A stretch of DNA of 64,000 nucleotides from Citrobacter sp. Marseille-Q6884 (lineage in GTDB: Bacteria > Pseudomonadota > Gammaproteobacteria > Enterobacterales > Enterobacteriaceae). Of the stretch, positions 53,884-63,675 are shown one piece after another (within the stretch, counting starts at the first letter, position 1; the number at the start of each line of letters is the position of its first letter). The position numbers and the translations under genes are program-made. Below the pieces are notes generated by a model, which saw only the letters and a program-made list of their open reading frames with translations, searched no databases and was not told the origin of the DNA. The DNA lies in contig NZ_CAMDRE010000001.1 in assembly GCF_945906775.1 (NCBI RefSeq), positions 620,001 through 684,000 on the forward strand, written 5' to 3'.

Positions 53884-55851
53884 TTAACTGCTGGTCAGCG
53901 CATGCTGGTATTTGTGTAGCATGCCCGTTAGCCGTTTCACTGGCTCCGTCACCTGGGGAGGGGCTTCCCACTGATTTAATTTTTCCTGATAGATATCAAG
54001 CTCCGCCAGCAGCTGACTGAAGTAACGCCGACGTTTGTCGTCATTCCCTGCAGAAATCACAAGATCGGCGGTGCGTCGAAGTTGACGATGAAACGCAGAG
54101 AGATCCTCGTTTACCGGTACTGGCGCATCGCGCAGACGCTGGTGGGCGATGATCATCGTCAGCGCCAGACGAAACTTCGCCAAATCGCCAGGGAATTTAT
54201 TCATCAGTAAAAACAGTTGCTGGTAGAGCGCCGGAAGATGGTTTTCTTTGCGACGAACCACATTGGTTGTCATGGCGGAAACGGCCGCCGAAACAAACTG
54301 ATTCAGAAGCACGCGACCGGTTCTGTCACGAGAGTTATCACGCACCAGCAGAATCACAAGAAACGCCAGTACACACCCCACAATCTGCCCCAGCGCACTG
54401 TCGAGGAACTGGCTGAAATGGAAGGTCATTGGGTTATCCAGCACGATAATATTAATGGTGCTGGCCAGCGCCCCCATCGATCCCAGACGCCGCTTCTGCA
54501 CCTCAATCCCCAGAAAGAATCCCAGTACCGCCAGGCTCAGGCACAGTAGCAACATGCTTTGCTGTGTGTTCGGGATGATGACCAGAAAATAGAGTGCGCC
54601 GAGCGGTAACGCCGCCAGTGTGCCGTAGATAAAGTCGATCGCCACCATGCGTGGATTGGGTAAACGCATTGCCAGAGAGGTCACGACCGCGATCATCACC
54701 ATTGCACCGCTTCCCGAGGTCCAGCCCGTCCATAACCAGAACAACGTACCCAGCACACAGGACAGCGTGGTACGCCAGAAATTCACCATCGCATGATGGC
54801 GTTCGGCAGATTCCACTTTCACCACCGGCTCGCCCTGCAGGATCTCTTCTTCTGTTGCACTGATTTTCGTATTACTGATCACCCCGCGTTTCAGCAACAA
54901 ATAGCGTGTCGCAGCGCCGGCCCAGGTATAAATCGTCACCGGCGTTTCACGCTCGCCAGTCCAGGCAATCACCCGGCGCATCCGTTTCAATTGCTTATGG
55001 ACATCCTGCGCCGTTTCCACGGGCGTCGCGAACAACTCGCGAAACGTGTCCGTAATCTGCTCCGGCCGCGTGTTCTGAATAAGATAGGTTTCACAGGATT
55101 GGGTAATCAGCGTCAGCGACAGCGTATTCAGCGCTTTTAGCCTTCGGTTAGCGCGCCCCCAGCGTGAAGATTCCATGTTCAGGTTGCTGCGCATACCTTC
55201 GAGCGCCGCCGTCCGACGTACTAAATCGCCCCAGGCCTTATCCACCTCTTCGCTGTCGCCATGCTTAATGCACAATTGCATGAGTTGGTACTGCGCCACC
55301 AGCAAACTGTCCAGTTCGAGATCGACTTCTTGCTTCACTGAACGCGGCGAAAAGAGTAAATCCGCCACGATAGCGCAGACAATACCAATGACAATTTCAC
55401 TGCAACGTTCGACCGCAAACTGTGGCGTCAGCAGAGGCTCGGCCTGAATGGTAATAACGATAATCAGCGCCGTATAACCCGAAAGCCCCCATGCATAAGA
55501 GTTCTCGATCCGCACCAGCGAGGAGAGCCAGGTACAAAAACCGGCCCAGATACAGCACACCAGAATCATCAACAATGGCGCACGGATCATGCTGATGATA
55601 ATAACCAGAGCAGCAATACAGCCAATGAATGTCCCGACGATACGCAACATACCGCGATAACGGATTGCGCCAGAATACGGTTCTCCACCCGCGGCAAAGG
55701 CCGGGCCAGCCGCCACTATTGCCGCCGTCAGCACCGCCCAGCGTGGTGTCTCAAGCTGAAAGTGAAAGCCAACAAACAGCGCCAGTACAATGGCGCACGC
55801 CAGTTTTACCGCAAAACGGATATGCTGATTGGCAATGGAGAAAATGCCCAT
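53884..55851 (-). CDS. aaeB: AaeB, aromatic carboxylic acid efflux pump subunit
   Basis: AaeB is the inner-membrane channel of the p-hydroxybenzoate efflux system, of the FUSC/aromatic acid exporter family. The start at 55851 (MGIFSIANQHIRFAVKLACA) gives 655 residues. Two blocks of about five to six membrane helices (about 10-160 and 365-500) are each followed by a cytoplasmic helical domain. It lies 5 bp after aaeA. Confidence 0.96.
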   Translation of the reverse strand: MGIFSIANQHIRFAVKLACAIVLALFVGFHFQLETPRWAVLTAAIVAAGPAFAAGGEPYSGAIRYRGMLRIVGTFIGCIAALVIIISMIRAPLLMILVCCIWAGFCTWLSSLVRIENSYAWGLSGYTALIIVITIQAEPLLTPQFAVERCSEIVIGIVCAIVADLLFSPRSVKQEVDLELDSLLVAQYQLMQLCIKHGDSEEVDKAWGDLVRRTAALEGMRSNLNMESSRWGRANRRLKALNTLSLTLITQSCETYLIQNTRPEQITDTFRELFATPVETAQDVHKQLKRMRRVIAWTGERETPVTIYTWAGAATRYLLLKRGVISNTKISATEEEILQGEPVVKVESAERHHAMVNFWRTTLSCVLGTLFWLWTGWTSGSGAMVMIAVVTSLAMRLPNPRMVAIDFIYGTLAALPLGALYFLVIIPNTQQSMLLLCLSLAVLGFFLGIEVQKRRLGSMGALASTINIIVLDNPMTFHFSQFLDSALGQIVGCVLAFLVILLVRDNSRDRTGRVLLNQFVSAAVSAMTTNVVRRKENHLPALYQQLFLLMNKFPGDLAKFRLALTMIIAHQRLRDAPVPVNEDLSAFHRQLRRTADLVISAGNDDKRRRYFSQLLAELDIYQEKLNQWEAPPQVTEPVKRLTGMLHKYQHALTSS

Positions 55852-55856
55852 CACGA

Positions 55857-56789
55857 TTAACCAAACTCGCGCAGACGGTGCGCCATTTTACGGAAGAAGG
55901 ATTCCTGGCTGGCGTCACGATCCTGTTTGCCCGTAATGACGACGGTGGCCGTGGTGCCTGCTGGCCACAATGTCCCCTGCTGTTCATCAAGGCGAATACG
56001 CACCGGTACACGCTGCGCCAGACGAACCCATTCGAGGTTGGAGTCGATGGTCGCCATGCCTTTCGCATCTTGTGTACTGCTGGCATTTGTCACGCCTGCC
56101 GCCACGCTATCGACAGTACCTTTTAATACCTTGTTGCTGCCAAGTGGCGTTATCTCAGCGCGATACCCCGGACGAACGCCTTCCAACTTCGTTTCTTCCA
56201 TATAAGCCAGCACATAGAATGAGTGCTGTTTTACCAGCGCTACCGCCGTAGAGCCTCGGGTGATAAATTCACCGGAATAGACGTTAAGGTTCGTGACCCA
56301 GCCGTCGGCGGGTGCACGAATCACCGTACGTTCGAGATCCAGTTTTGCCAGATCGCGCGTTGCCTGCGCTTTCGCCAACTGGTGCAGCACGGTTTGCAGT
56401 ACGTTATTGGACTGATCAATCTCTTCACGTGACATAGCTTGAACGCCAAGTCGATTACGACGACCGGCTTCCTGGCGTTTTTCCTGCGCCAGCACCTGAT
56501 AATAGGCGACATCCGCTTCGGCTTGTTCGAGGGCTTTCTTGTAGCGCGGTTGGTCGATGGTGAACAGGACCTGATCCTTTTTCACCAACTGATTATCATG
56601 AATATTGACGTTCGTGATTAAGCCTGCAACGTCCGGGGCAATCGCAACGACGTCAGCACTAAAACGCGCATCACGCGTCCACGGCGACTCCGTGTAGAAC
56701 ACCCAGGCGCGAAAAAGGGCAATGAAGGCCAGAATGACCAGTACGACGGTCGTGGCTGTGCGGGCAAGTTTTCTTGTTAGTGTTTTCAC
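55857..56789 (-). CDS. aaeA: AaeA, membrane fusion subunit of the aromatic acid pump
   Basis: AaeA is an HlyD-type periplasmic adaptor, 310 residues, with an N-terminal membrane helix (TTVVLVILAFIALFRAWVFY, about 13-32), lipoyl-like halves around an alpha hairpin (about 60-170) and a beta-barrel. It lies 7 bp after aaeX and 5 bp before aaeB. Confidence 0.96.
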   Translation of the reverse strand: MKTLTRKLARTATTVVLVILAFIALFRAWVFYTESPWTRDARFSADVVAIAPDVAGLITNVNIHDNQLVKKDQVLFTIDQPRYKKALEQAEADVAYYQVLAQEKRQEAGRRNRLGVQAMSREEIDQSNNVLQTVLHQLAKAQATRDLAKLDLERTVIRAPADGWVTNLNVYSGEFITRGSTAVALVKQHSFYVLAYMEETKLEGVRPGYRAEITPLGSNKVLKGTVDSVAAGVTNASSTQDAKGMATIDSNLEWVRLAQRVPVRIRLDEQQGTLWPAGTTATVVITGKQDRDASQESFFRKMAHRLREFG

Positions 56790-56796
56790 TTCAACC

Positions 56797-57000
56797 TCAA
56801 ACGAACAGGCGCGTTATTAAATAGAACAGACAGCAATACAGCGCGGTATTAAACAGAGCCGGATGCCAGACAAAGTCATAAATGCCAGTCGGAACCAGCA
56901 CCCGGCGCACCAGCCAGAAAATCGCCAGTGACAAAAGTAATTCGAAAAATATCGGTGGGAATGAGAGACCAAACACCACGATAACGGGAAACAGACTCAT
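56797..57000 (-). CDS. aaeX: AaeX, small membrane protein of the aae operon
   Basis: AaeX is a 67-residue DUF1656 protein with two hydrophobic helices (about 8-35 and 45-65). It is the first gene of aaeXAB; its role is not known. The start MSLFPVIVVFGLSFPPIFFELLL is preceded by AAGGTCAAC. It diverges from aaeR. Confidence 0.94.
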   Translation of the reverse strand: MSLFPVIVVFGLSFPPIFFELLLSLAIFWLVRRVLVPTGIYDFVWHPALFNTALYCCLFYLITRLFV

Positions 57001-57151
57001 GTTGACCTTGGTAGCTATAAGAGAGTGCAGATGAACGATTTTCTAGCGTATGTCACCGCAGAGAAGGGCAAGGATTAGCCAGGCGAGAGCGACACAGCCG
57101 TTATTTGAATAATAATATGTTAGCGTAACTGTTATGCTGTTATCTATATTA

Positions 57152-57167
57152 TGTGATCTAAATCACT
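57152..57167. promoter_or_regulatory. Strong CRP-like site between aaeX and aaeR
   Basis: TGTGA-N6-TCACT is one base from the perfect CRP palindrome. It lies 19 bp before the aaeR start codon and about 150 bp before aaeX. It could activate aaeXAB or block aaeR, in addition to AaeR control. Confidence 0.7.
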
Positions 57168-57185
57168 TTTAAGCCAGAGTGAACA

Positions 57186-58124
57186 ATGGAACGATTAAAA
57201 CGTATGTCGGTATTCGCCAAAGTCGTCGAGTTCGGCTCCTTTACGGCCGCCGCAAGACAGCTGCAAATGAGCGTTTCATCGATAAGCCAGACAGTATCAA
57301 AACTGGAAGATGAGCTGCAGGTTAAGCTGCTAAACCGCAGCACACGCAGCATTGGGCTGACTGAGGCGGGTAAAATTTACTATCAAGGCTGCCGCCGAAT
57401 GCTGCACGAAGTTCAGGACGTTCATGAGCAGCTTTATGCCTTTAACAACACGCCAATCGGTACGCTGCGAATTGGCTGTTCTTCAACTATGGCACAAAAT
57501 GTCCTCGCCGGACTGACCGCAAAAATGCTGAAAGAGTATCCTGGGCTAACGGTGAATCTGGTCACCGGCATCCCGGCGCCAGACTTAATTGCCGACGGTC
57601 TGGACGTGGTTATCCGCGTGGGAGCGCTACAGGATTCCAGTCTTTTCTCTCGTCGTCTGGGCAACATGCCGATGGTGGTGTGCGCCGCTAAAAGTTATCT
57701 CGCCCAGTTTGGTACCCCGGAAAAGCCCGCCGATCTCAGCAACCATTCCTGGCTGGAATATAGCGTACGCCCCGATAACGAATTCGAACTGATTGCCCCG
57801 GAGGGAATTTCTACACGCCTCATCCCACAAGGGCGTTTCGTGACGAATGATCCCATGACGCTGGTTCGCTGGCTGGCTGCAGGCGCGGGAATTGCCTTTG
57901 TCCCACTGATGTGGGTGATCAATGAGATCAACCGTGGTGAAGTAGAGATCCTGCTGCCCCGCTACCAGTCAGACCCACGTCCGGTCTACGCGCTGTATAC
58001 CGAAAAAGACAAGCTGCCGCTCAAGGTACAAGTGGTGATTAACTCTCTGACAGATTATTTCGTCGATGTGGCACAGCTGTTTCAGGGGATGTACGGTCGG
58101 GGAAAAGGTAAACCAGAGGAATGA
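57186..58124 (+). CDS. aaeR: AaeR, LysR-type regulator of aaeXAB
   Basis: AaeR activates aaeXAB in response to aromatic carboxylic acids. The 312 residues (309 in E. coli) have an N-terminal HTH (FGSFTAAARQLQMSVSSISQTVSKLEDELQ, about 17-46) and a periplasmic-binding-protein-like effector domain (about 90-300). It is divergent from its target operon, the usual LysR layout, and converges with tldD. Confidence 0.96.
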   Translation: MERLKRMSVFAKVVEFGSFTAAARQLQMSVSSISQTVSKLEDELQVKLLNRSTRSIGLTEAGKIYYQGCRRMLHEVQDVHEQLYAFNNTPIGTLRIGCSSTMAQNVLAGLTAKMLKEYPGLTVNLVTGIPAPDLIADGLDVVIRVGALQDSSLFSRRLGNMPMVVCAAKSYLAQFGTPEKPADLSNHSWLEYSVRPDNEFELIAPEGISTRLIPQGRFVTNDPMTLVRWLAAGAGIAFVPLMWVINEINRGEVEILLPRYQSDPRPVYALYTEKDKLPLKVQVVINSLTDYFVDVAQLFQGMYGRGKGKPEE

Positions 58125-58165
58125 TGTGTAGGCCCGATGGTACTGTTACTCATCGGGCCTACACA
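58125..58165. terminator. 15-bp inverted repeat between aaeR and tldD
   Basis: TGTGTAGGCCCGATG (58125-58139) pairs perfectly with CATCGGGCCTACACA (58151-58165). It starts immediately after the aaeR stop and ends 5 bp before the tldD stop. It is REP-like and probably acts as a two-way 3' end. Confidence 0.7.
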
Positions 58166-58170
58166 GAGAA

Positions 58171-59616
58171 TCAGGCGGTACCGCCGACGGTCAGATTATC
58201 CACCTTCAGCGTCGGCTGACCCACGCCAACTGGCAGACTTTGCCCTTCTTTACCGCAAACACCCACACCGTTATCCAGCTTCAGATCGTTACCGACCATG
58301 GAAATTTGCTGCATCGCCTCAATACCTGAGCCGATCAACGTCGCACCTTTCACCGGCTTAGTGACTTTACCGTTTTCGATCAGATACGCTTCAGACGTTG
58401 AGAAAACAAACTTACCGGAGGTGATATCCACCTGCCCACCACCGAAGTTAGGCGCATAAATACCGTATTCAACAGATTCGATAATTTCCTGCGGCGTGGA
58501 TTTCCCCGGCAGCATATAGGTGTTGGTCATACGCGGCATCGGCAAATGCGCATAAGATTCGCGGCGGCCGTTACCTGTCGGCGCTACACCCATCAGACGT
58601 GCATTCAGTTTATCCTGCATGTAGCCTTTCAGAATGCCATTTTCGATCAGGACATTGTACTGACCCGGCGTCCCTTCATCATCAATAGCCACGGAGCCAC
58701 GGCGATCCGCCATTGTGCCGTCATCAACGACTGTGCACAGTTCAGATGCCACCAGCTCGCCCATATGGCCGCTGAAAACAGAGGTGCCGCGACGGTTAAA
58801 GTCGCCTTCCAGACCATGACCGACCGCTTCATGCAGCAGAACGCCAGGCCAGCCCGCGCCGAGTACCACCGGCAGCGTACCCGCAGGCGCAGCTACCGCA
58901 GACAGATTCACCAGCGCCATGCGCACGGCCTCTTTCGCCCACGCGTCGGCACGGACTTCGCCATCGAGAACGCCAAGGAAGAAATCATAGCCAAAGCGAC
59001 CGCCGCCACCGCTGGCGCCACGCTCACGTTTACCGTCCTCTTCGACCTGCACGCTAACGGACAGACGCACTAAAGGACGGACATCTGCCGCCAGCGTACC
59101 GTCAGTTGCCGCCACCAGGATCAGCTCGTAGACCCCCGTCAGGCTTGCCGTCACTTCCTGTACGCGTTTATCTGCCGCACGGGCAACGCGATCAACACGA
59201 CGCAGAATGTCCAGCTTCTCTTCACGGCTCATGCTCTGTAAAGGATCAACAGAGGTGTAGAGCGCAGGATGCTCAACGGCGCCCAGCGTTTTTACTTTGC
59301 CATCGCCACTGTCACGCACGATTGTACGAGCCGCATGTGCGCTTTGTTCCAGCGCCAGCAGGCTGATCTGATCGGCATAGGCAAATCCCGTTTTTTCTCC
59401 GCTGATGGCGCGTACGCCAACGCCCTGGTCGATATTGTAAGAGCCATCTTTAATGATGCGGTCTTCTAAAACCCAGGATTCGTGATAGCTCGACTGAAAA
59501 TAGAGATCGCCGTAATCAAGACGGCGTTCGGCCAGTTGGCCCAGAATGGCAAACAGATCCTGATGTTTCAGGCCATTCGCCGCTAGCAATTGTTCACTTA
59601 CCAGGTTCAGACTCAT
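58171..59616 (-). CDS. tldD: TldD, zinc metalloprotease subunit
   Basis: TldD with TldE (PmbA) forms a protease that processes microcin B17 and the CcdA antitoxin in E. coli. It has 481 residues. The zinc motif HEXXXH is seen in LLHEAVGHGLEGD near residue 263. pmbA is normally elsewhere and is not in this window. yhdP lies upstream on the same strand. Confidence 0.97.
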   Translation of the reverse strand: MSLNLVSEQLLAANGLKHQDLFAILGQLAERRLDYGDLYFQSSYHESWVLEDRIIKDGSYNIDQGVGVRAISGEKTGFAYADQISLLALEQSAHAARTIVRDSGDGKVKTLGAVEHPALYTSVDPLQSMSREEKLDILRRVDRVARAADKRVQEVTASLTGVYELILVAATDGTLAADVRPLVRLSVSVQVEEDGKRERGASGGGGRFGYDFFLGVLDGEVRADAWAKEAVRMALVNLSAVAAPAGTLPVVLGAGWPGVLLHEAVGHGLEGDFNRRGTSVFSGHMGELVASELCTVVDDGTMADRRGSVAIDDEGTPGQYNVLIENGILKGYMQDKLNARLMGVAPTGNGRRESYAHLPMPRMTNTYMLPGKSTPQEIIESVEYGIYAPNFGGGQVDITSGKFVFSTSEAYLIENGKVTKPVKGATLIGSGIEAMQQISMVGNDLKLDNGVGVCGKEGQSLPVGVGQPTLKVDNLTVGGTA

Positions 59617-59639
59617 CGTTTTGGTTACTCATTTAATTC

Positions 59640-59721
59640 TGCCGGGTGACGACGAAAGCGCCTTACCCGGCCTACTTTGTTAGGCTGCACCAGGCCGGAT
59701 AAGCGTAACGCCATCCGGCAT
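59640..59721. repeat. Two REP units (BIME-like) between yhdP and tldD
   Basis: Unit 1 is TGCCGGGTGA...CCTTACCCGGCCTAC (59640-59674). Unit 2 is GGCCGGATAAGCG...CGCCATCCGGCAT (59691-59721), with a short linker. They sit in the 147-bp gap between yhdP and tldD, two same-strand genes. Confidence 0.85.
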
Positions 59722-59763
59722 GACTATGTAGTGAGATTGGGGCAATTACTTGCCTTCGTCAAA

Positions 59764-62700
59764 TCATTGCTGGCTTTCTTTTCGCGGCTGGCGCAGGACT
59801 TCGTTAATCTGCGGCTTATCGACCGGACCGGTGATTCGATAGCGTAAAATCGAGACTTTGCTCCACAAAGGTCCCAGCACTTTACTGGCTGCAAACACCG
59901 CAGCACCGACAATTGGGTTGACGGCAAATGCGGCAGCAACACCCACGGTCGCGGAGATTTCAGGCGCCACGACGGCTTCCATATCCAATTCACGACGCAC
60001 CAGGTTCACCGAGCCTTTCATGGCGATATCCGCTTCCAGGCCATCCACCAGCGTATCGTCAGTATGCATCACGCCATCTTTGATCCATGCCGTACTGCGA
60101 ATGGAGTCAAAATAAAAGCCTTCGCTAAACGTATCGCTAAAATCAAAACGCAGTTTACGTAACAGCGCATCAAAGCTTAGTAGACGTAACAGTTGTCCTG
60201 CATGACCCGTGCTTAACTCCGTCAACTCACCTTTCCCCAAACGGGTTCGCAGAATACCATTCAGCGAAGCCTCATCAGGATCCCAGGGGGGATTACGCCA
60301 GTGCAGATCGTATTCCACATTAAACGAAGAATTTCGAATCGGGGTGGAGACACCAAAGAAGCTGACGGCAGAGTCGATTTTGTTACCGTTCAGTTTTCCT
60401 TTCAGTGATGTACGCTCTTTGCCAGGCACGTTAACCCATTCACCGTCTGCGGTGAGTCTGGCAAAGCCCGTATCCAGCAGACCATTGCTTAAGGTTAGCG
60501 TGTCGCCTTTCACCGCCACATCGGCGTCGATGCGCCCGTATTTCTGGCCCCACAACCAGCACTCAGCGCAGCGTAACTGCACATCTGGCCAGCCACGGAA
60601 GCTGACTCTGTCGATGGTAGAAAACGGCGAAGATGGCGTGGTATTCGGTTCTGGCTTCGTGGCGCTCGGGTTGTAATACAGGTACTTAACCAACGCATTC
60701 CACGGTGCGTTATTGCGCATGGTCAGCGTCGCGTTGATCTCGCGTCCCTGCGCCTGCACGGTAGCGCCGTTTAGCGAAGGTTCAGACACAATACTCAGGT
60801 TGTTCCATTGCTGGCCGCCCAGAGACAATGACGGCGTGCGTATTGCAACACGCTGAGGGAAATTCGCGTTTGTCCCCACGTTATCCGCCGCGCCTTTCTG
60901 GAACAGCGCCAGCCATTGCGCACCATCCATAGGTGGAAGGTTGAGTTCGATCCCTTGCTGGTCAGGCAGAGCGGGCACGGTACGACTTTCAGAAGTCCAG
61001 ATGGCACGGTCAAGCGTCAGTTTCTGATTCAGCAACCAGCGGCTGTTAAAGTGGTTTTTGTTTCCGGCGTTACCGGTCAGTTCAAAGCTGCGCAGGTTGC
61101 CATCCGCCTTAACGTTAACCGGCAGCGACTCACCCGCCTTTTTATTCAACGGTGCAGGTAAGTGACTACTTACATTCTTCAGGTCGCCTTTAAGCTCAAT
61201 GTTGTAGGTCGCCCCTGCATGATACGGAAGTTCGATACCGACTTTACCGTTCCATGCCATGCTTCCGCTCAACGCATCGTTCAACTGCGTCGGCAATATC
61301 CCCATGCGGGTAGGTTGCCAGTCGCCTTTCAGATTTACCGCAACCTGATAGGCTTTTGCGCCTTCGGTCGTGGAGAAATCGACGTTCAGAGGCTGATTAA
61401 ACCAGTTTGCCGTCATCGGCTCGCTTTTAAGATCGCCATTCACAAAGCTGAATTTACCGTTCAAATCCTTCAGCGTACTGTCGAGCGGCTTAATAAACAG
61501 GCTGTTGTTACGCAGGTTGACGTCACCTTTGGCGGTGACCAGCGAACCATCCAGCGGGATATCAAGATGTAAGCGAGCATTCACATCGCCGTCAATCTGG
61601 AGCTGCTCCAGCGTGGCACCGAGAGAATCCTTCAGCGGAGTTTCATCAAAATAGGGGCCAACCGCCTTTCCTGGGCCATTGATGTCGGCATCAATCAGCA
61701 GCTTTTCTTTCGCATAGTCAGGAATATCGGCCGTCAGATTAGTGGCTTTCACTCCACCTAAATTGACGCTGTCCGTTTTCATCCACAGACCGTCATTGAG
61801 GAAGTTCAGTTCTATATCAAGGTCAGTGAGCGCAGGCCAGTCGGGCTGAAAAGCAAACTTCGCCTCGCGAAGCGGGACGAATACCTGAAACTGCCCTTCA
61901 TTGTGTTTATAGGGGAATAAACGTGGGTTGCCGCCATACACCAACGTGGCGTTATCCGCTTTACCGCCCTGAATCGCACCGCTGAGATAGTCAACCAGAT
62001 CCTTGCCCATCAGGTTTTCCGGGAAATAGCGCCAGGCCTGAGAACCGTCGTCAGTGCTGATCCCTGCCAGAATGCCCAGCCAGGGTTCATCACCTGCGGG
62101 TTGCAGATAGCGAAAACCGCCGCGCGCATGCACCGCTTTCGCTTTAACATCGATATTCCGCCCGTCCAGCTGAAAACCGTTGTCATTCTTCAGCCAGCTT
62201 AACGACGCCACGCCATTTTCGATTTCCAGCGGTGCGCGAAAGACGGTTTCATAGGGCATTTTCGCCTGTTTCATGGAAGCCGTAAGCGCACCATTCTCAA
62301 CGCTCCCGGTCAGCGTACCGGAGAAATGTTCTGCACCCGGTAACAGTTTCCACTGTTTCCAGGCCAGGTTCGTCCATGTGGACTGAAAGCGGGTTTTTTC
62401 GGTCGCCTGGAGTGGGATATCGAGCGCCAGCACATCAATCTTGCCACTCGGTTGCGTGGCCTGCCAGATCTCGCCCAGCGCCGGAGATAGCTTTGCCGCC
62501 ATTGGGCGCAGTCCTTCTAATCCCGCTAACTCCAGATTACTGGCGCGGATGCGTAATTCATCGCTGCGTTTGTTATTCTCCCCACAGACTTCCTGCTCCG
62601 GGATCCAGGCGAGAGTTAATGCACCACTCGGCCAGGGTTTGCCATCCAGGGTTATCCGTGTATCGGGAATAGAAAATTGCCAGCCAGGCTGTTCACGGCT

Positions 62701-63564
62701 GATATGCGCGGTCAGGTTATCAACCGAAAGCGTATGCGTATGGTTATCACCCAGCCAGCTTGCGCCACCTTTCTTCAGCCAGACATCGCCGCCGGAGATT
62801 TCACCTTTACTGAGGGTCATCCACCCTTCCAGGCTAAAGCGCGCGGTTTGCAACGCGACATTGTCCTGCATCCATTTTCCCAGCCACGGTTTTACGTCAA
62901 TGCCATCAGCCTGCAGCCAGACCCGACCATTATTCAGCAGTCCGTCATCATCACGCAGATCCATTCGTACCTGCATGACGCCATGCTGCCCGGTCAAACT
63001 GGAAAGACTGACCTGACCTTCCGCGCGATGCCTGTTTTTACCATTCAGCCAGGTAAGTTGGGGGATCGCCAGTTCAGCGCGCTGGCCTGACAGGGTCAAA
63101 AAACTGATCTGGCTATCACGTAGATCGAAATGATCGAATTGCCGAAGAAAAAGATCGCTGATGCGGCCAGTTTCAATCCCTTCACCGCTTTCACTGCGCT
63201 GGATGGGCGTATTGGTGCGCAGTTGCAGTTGCCAGAAAGTGAGGTCGCGAAACTGCCAGCGCATGTGCAGCAAGCTTTGCCAGACATCCAGCGCCAGCGT
63301 GACGCGCTTTACCGACAATTCACCGCCATCTTTTAGCTGCGCATGGATATCGCGCGCTTCAAGCGTAGGACCAAAATTTTGCCAGTTGGCGGAAAGCTGG
63401 CTGGCAGAAACAGGCATGCCAGTGGCGGATTCAATCTTATCAAGGAGGGTCGGACGCAGACTGTCCAGATGAGGCAGGGCAAGGCGCAGCCCACTCACCA
63501 GCAGCGCTGCGATGACAACGAATGCGGCTCCAGTGAGCAGTAATATCCCCGGCAATCGCCTCAC
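59764..63564 (-). CDS. yhdP: YhdP, AsmA-like phospholipid transport protein
   Basis: YhdP is a large inner-membrane anchored AsmA/TamB-type protein that, with TamB and YdbH, moves phospholipids to the outer membrane. The likely start is GTG at 63564 (read MRRLPGILLLTGAAFVV): AGGAGAGG lies just upstream and the length is then 1266 residues, as in E. coli; the in-frame ATG seven codons earlier lies before this ribosome site. It has an N-terminal membrane helix (residues 5-27), a long beta-groove domain, a C-terminal AsmA-like region (about 1000-1240) and a Lys-rich end. Confidence 0.95.
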   Translation of the reverse strand: MRRLPGILLLTGAAFVVIAALLVSGLRLALPHLDSLRPTLLDKIESATGMPVSASQLSANWQNFGPTLEARDIHAQLKDGGELSVKRVTLALDVWQSLLHMRWQFRDLTFWQLQLRTNTPIQRSESGEGIETGRISDLFLRQFDHFDLRDSQISFLTLSGQRAELAIPQLTWLNGKNRHRAEGQVSLSSLTGQHGVMQVRMDLRDDDGLLNNGRVWLQADGIDVKPWLGKWMQDNVALQTARFSLEGWMTLSKGEISGGDVWLKKGGASWLGDNHTHTLSVDNLTAHISREQPGWQFSIPDTRITLDGKPWPSGALTLAWIPEQEVCGENNKRSDELRIRASNLELAGLEGLRPMAAKLSPALGEIWQATQPSGKIDVLALDIPLQATEKTRFQSTWTNLAWKQWKLLPGAEHFSGTLTGSVENGALTASMKQAKMPYETVFRAPLEIENGVASLSWLKNDNGFQLDGRNIDVKAKAVHARGGFRYLQPAGDEPWLGILAGISTDDGSQAWRYFPENLMGKDLVDYLSGAIQGGKADNATLVYGGNPRLFPYKHNEGQFQVFVPLREAKFAFQPDWPALTDLDIELNFLNDGLWMKTDSVNLGGVKATNLTADIPDYAKEKLLIDADINGPGKAVGPYFDETPLKDSLGATLEQLQIDGDVNARLHLDIPLDGSLVTAKGDVNLRNNSLFIKPLDSTLKDLNGKFSFVNGDLKSEPMTANWFNQPLNVDFSTTEGAKAYQVAVNLKGDWQPTRMGILPTQLNDALSGSMAWNGKVGIELPYHAGATYNIELKGDLKNVSSHLPAPLNKKAGESLPVNVKADGNLRSFELTGNAGNKNHFNSRWLLNQKLTLDRAIWTSESRTVPALPDQQGIELNLPPMDGAQWLALFQKGAADNVGTNANFPQRVAIRTPSLSLGGQQWNNLSIVSEPSLNGATVQAQGREINATLTMRNNAPWNALVKYLYYNPSATKPEPNTTPSSPFSTIDRVSFRGWPDVQLRCAECWLWGQKYGRIDADVAVKGDTLTLSNGLLDTGFARLTADGEWVNVPGKERTSLKGKLNGNKIDSAVSFFGVSTPIRNSSFNVEYDLHWRNPPWDPDEASLNGILRTRLGKGELTELSTGHAGQLLRLLSFDALLRKLRFDFSDTFSEGFYFDSIRSTAWIKDGVMHTDDTLVDGLEADIAMKGSVNLVRRELDMEAVVAPEISATVGVAAAFAVNPIVGAAVFAASKVLGPLWSKVSILRYRITGPVDKPQINEVLRQPRKESQQ

Positions 63565-63616
63565 GCGCCTCTCCTTGTCTGCCAAAAAATGTGACTCACG
63601 AACCTGAAGTGATATT

Positions 63617-63652
63617 TGCCGGATGGCAGCGCTTGCGCCACATCCGGCTTAC
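63617..63652. repeat. REP element between rng and yhdP
   Basis: TGCCGGATGGCAGCGC-TT-GCGCCACATCCGGCTTAC has the REP palindrome. It occupies the 111-bp gap between rng and yhdP. Confidence 0.85.
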
Positions 63653-63675
63653 AGACGCTGATTCCGCAGGCCTGA

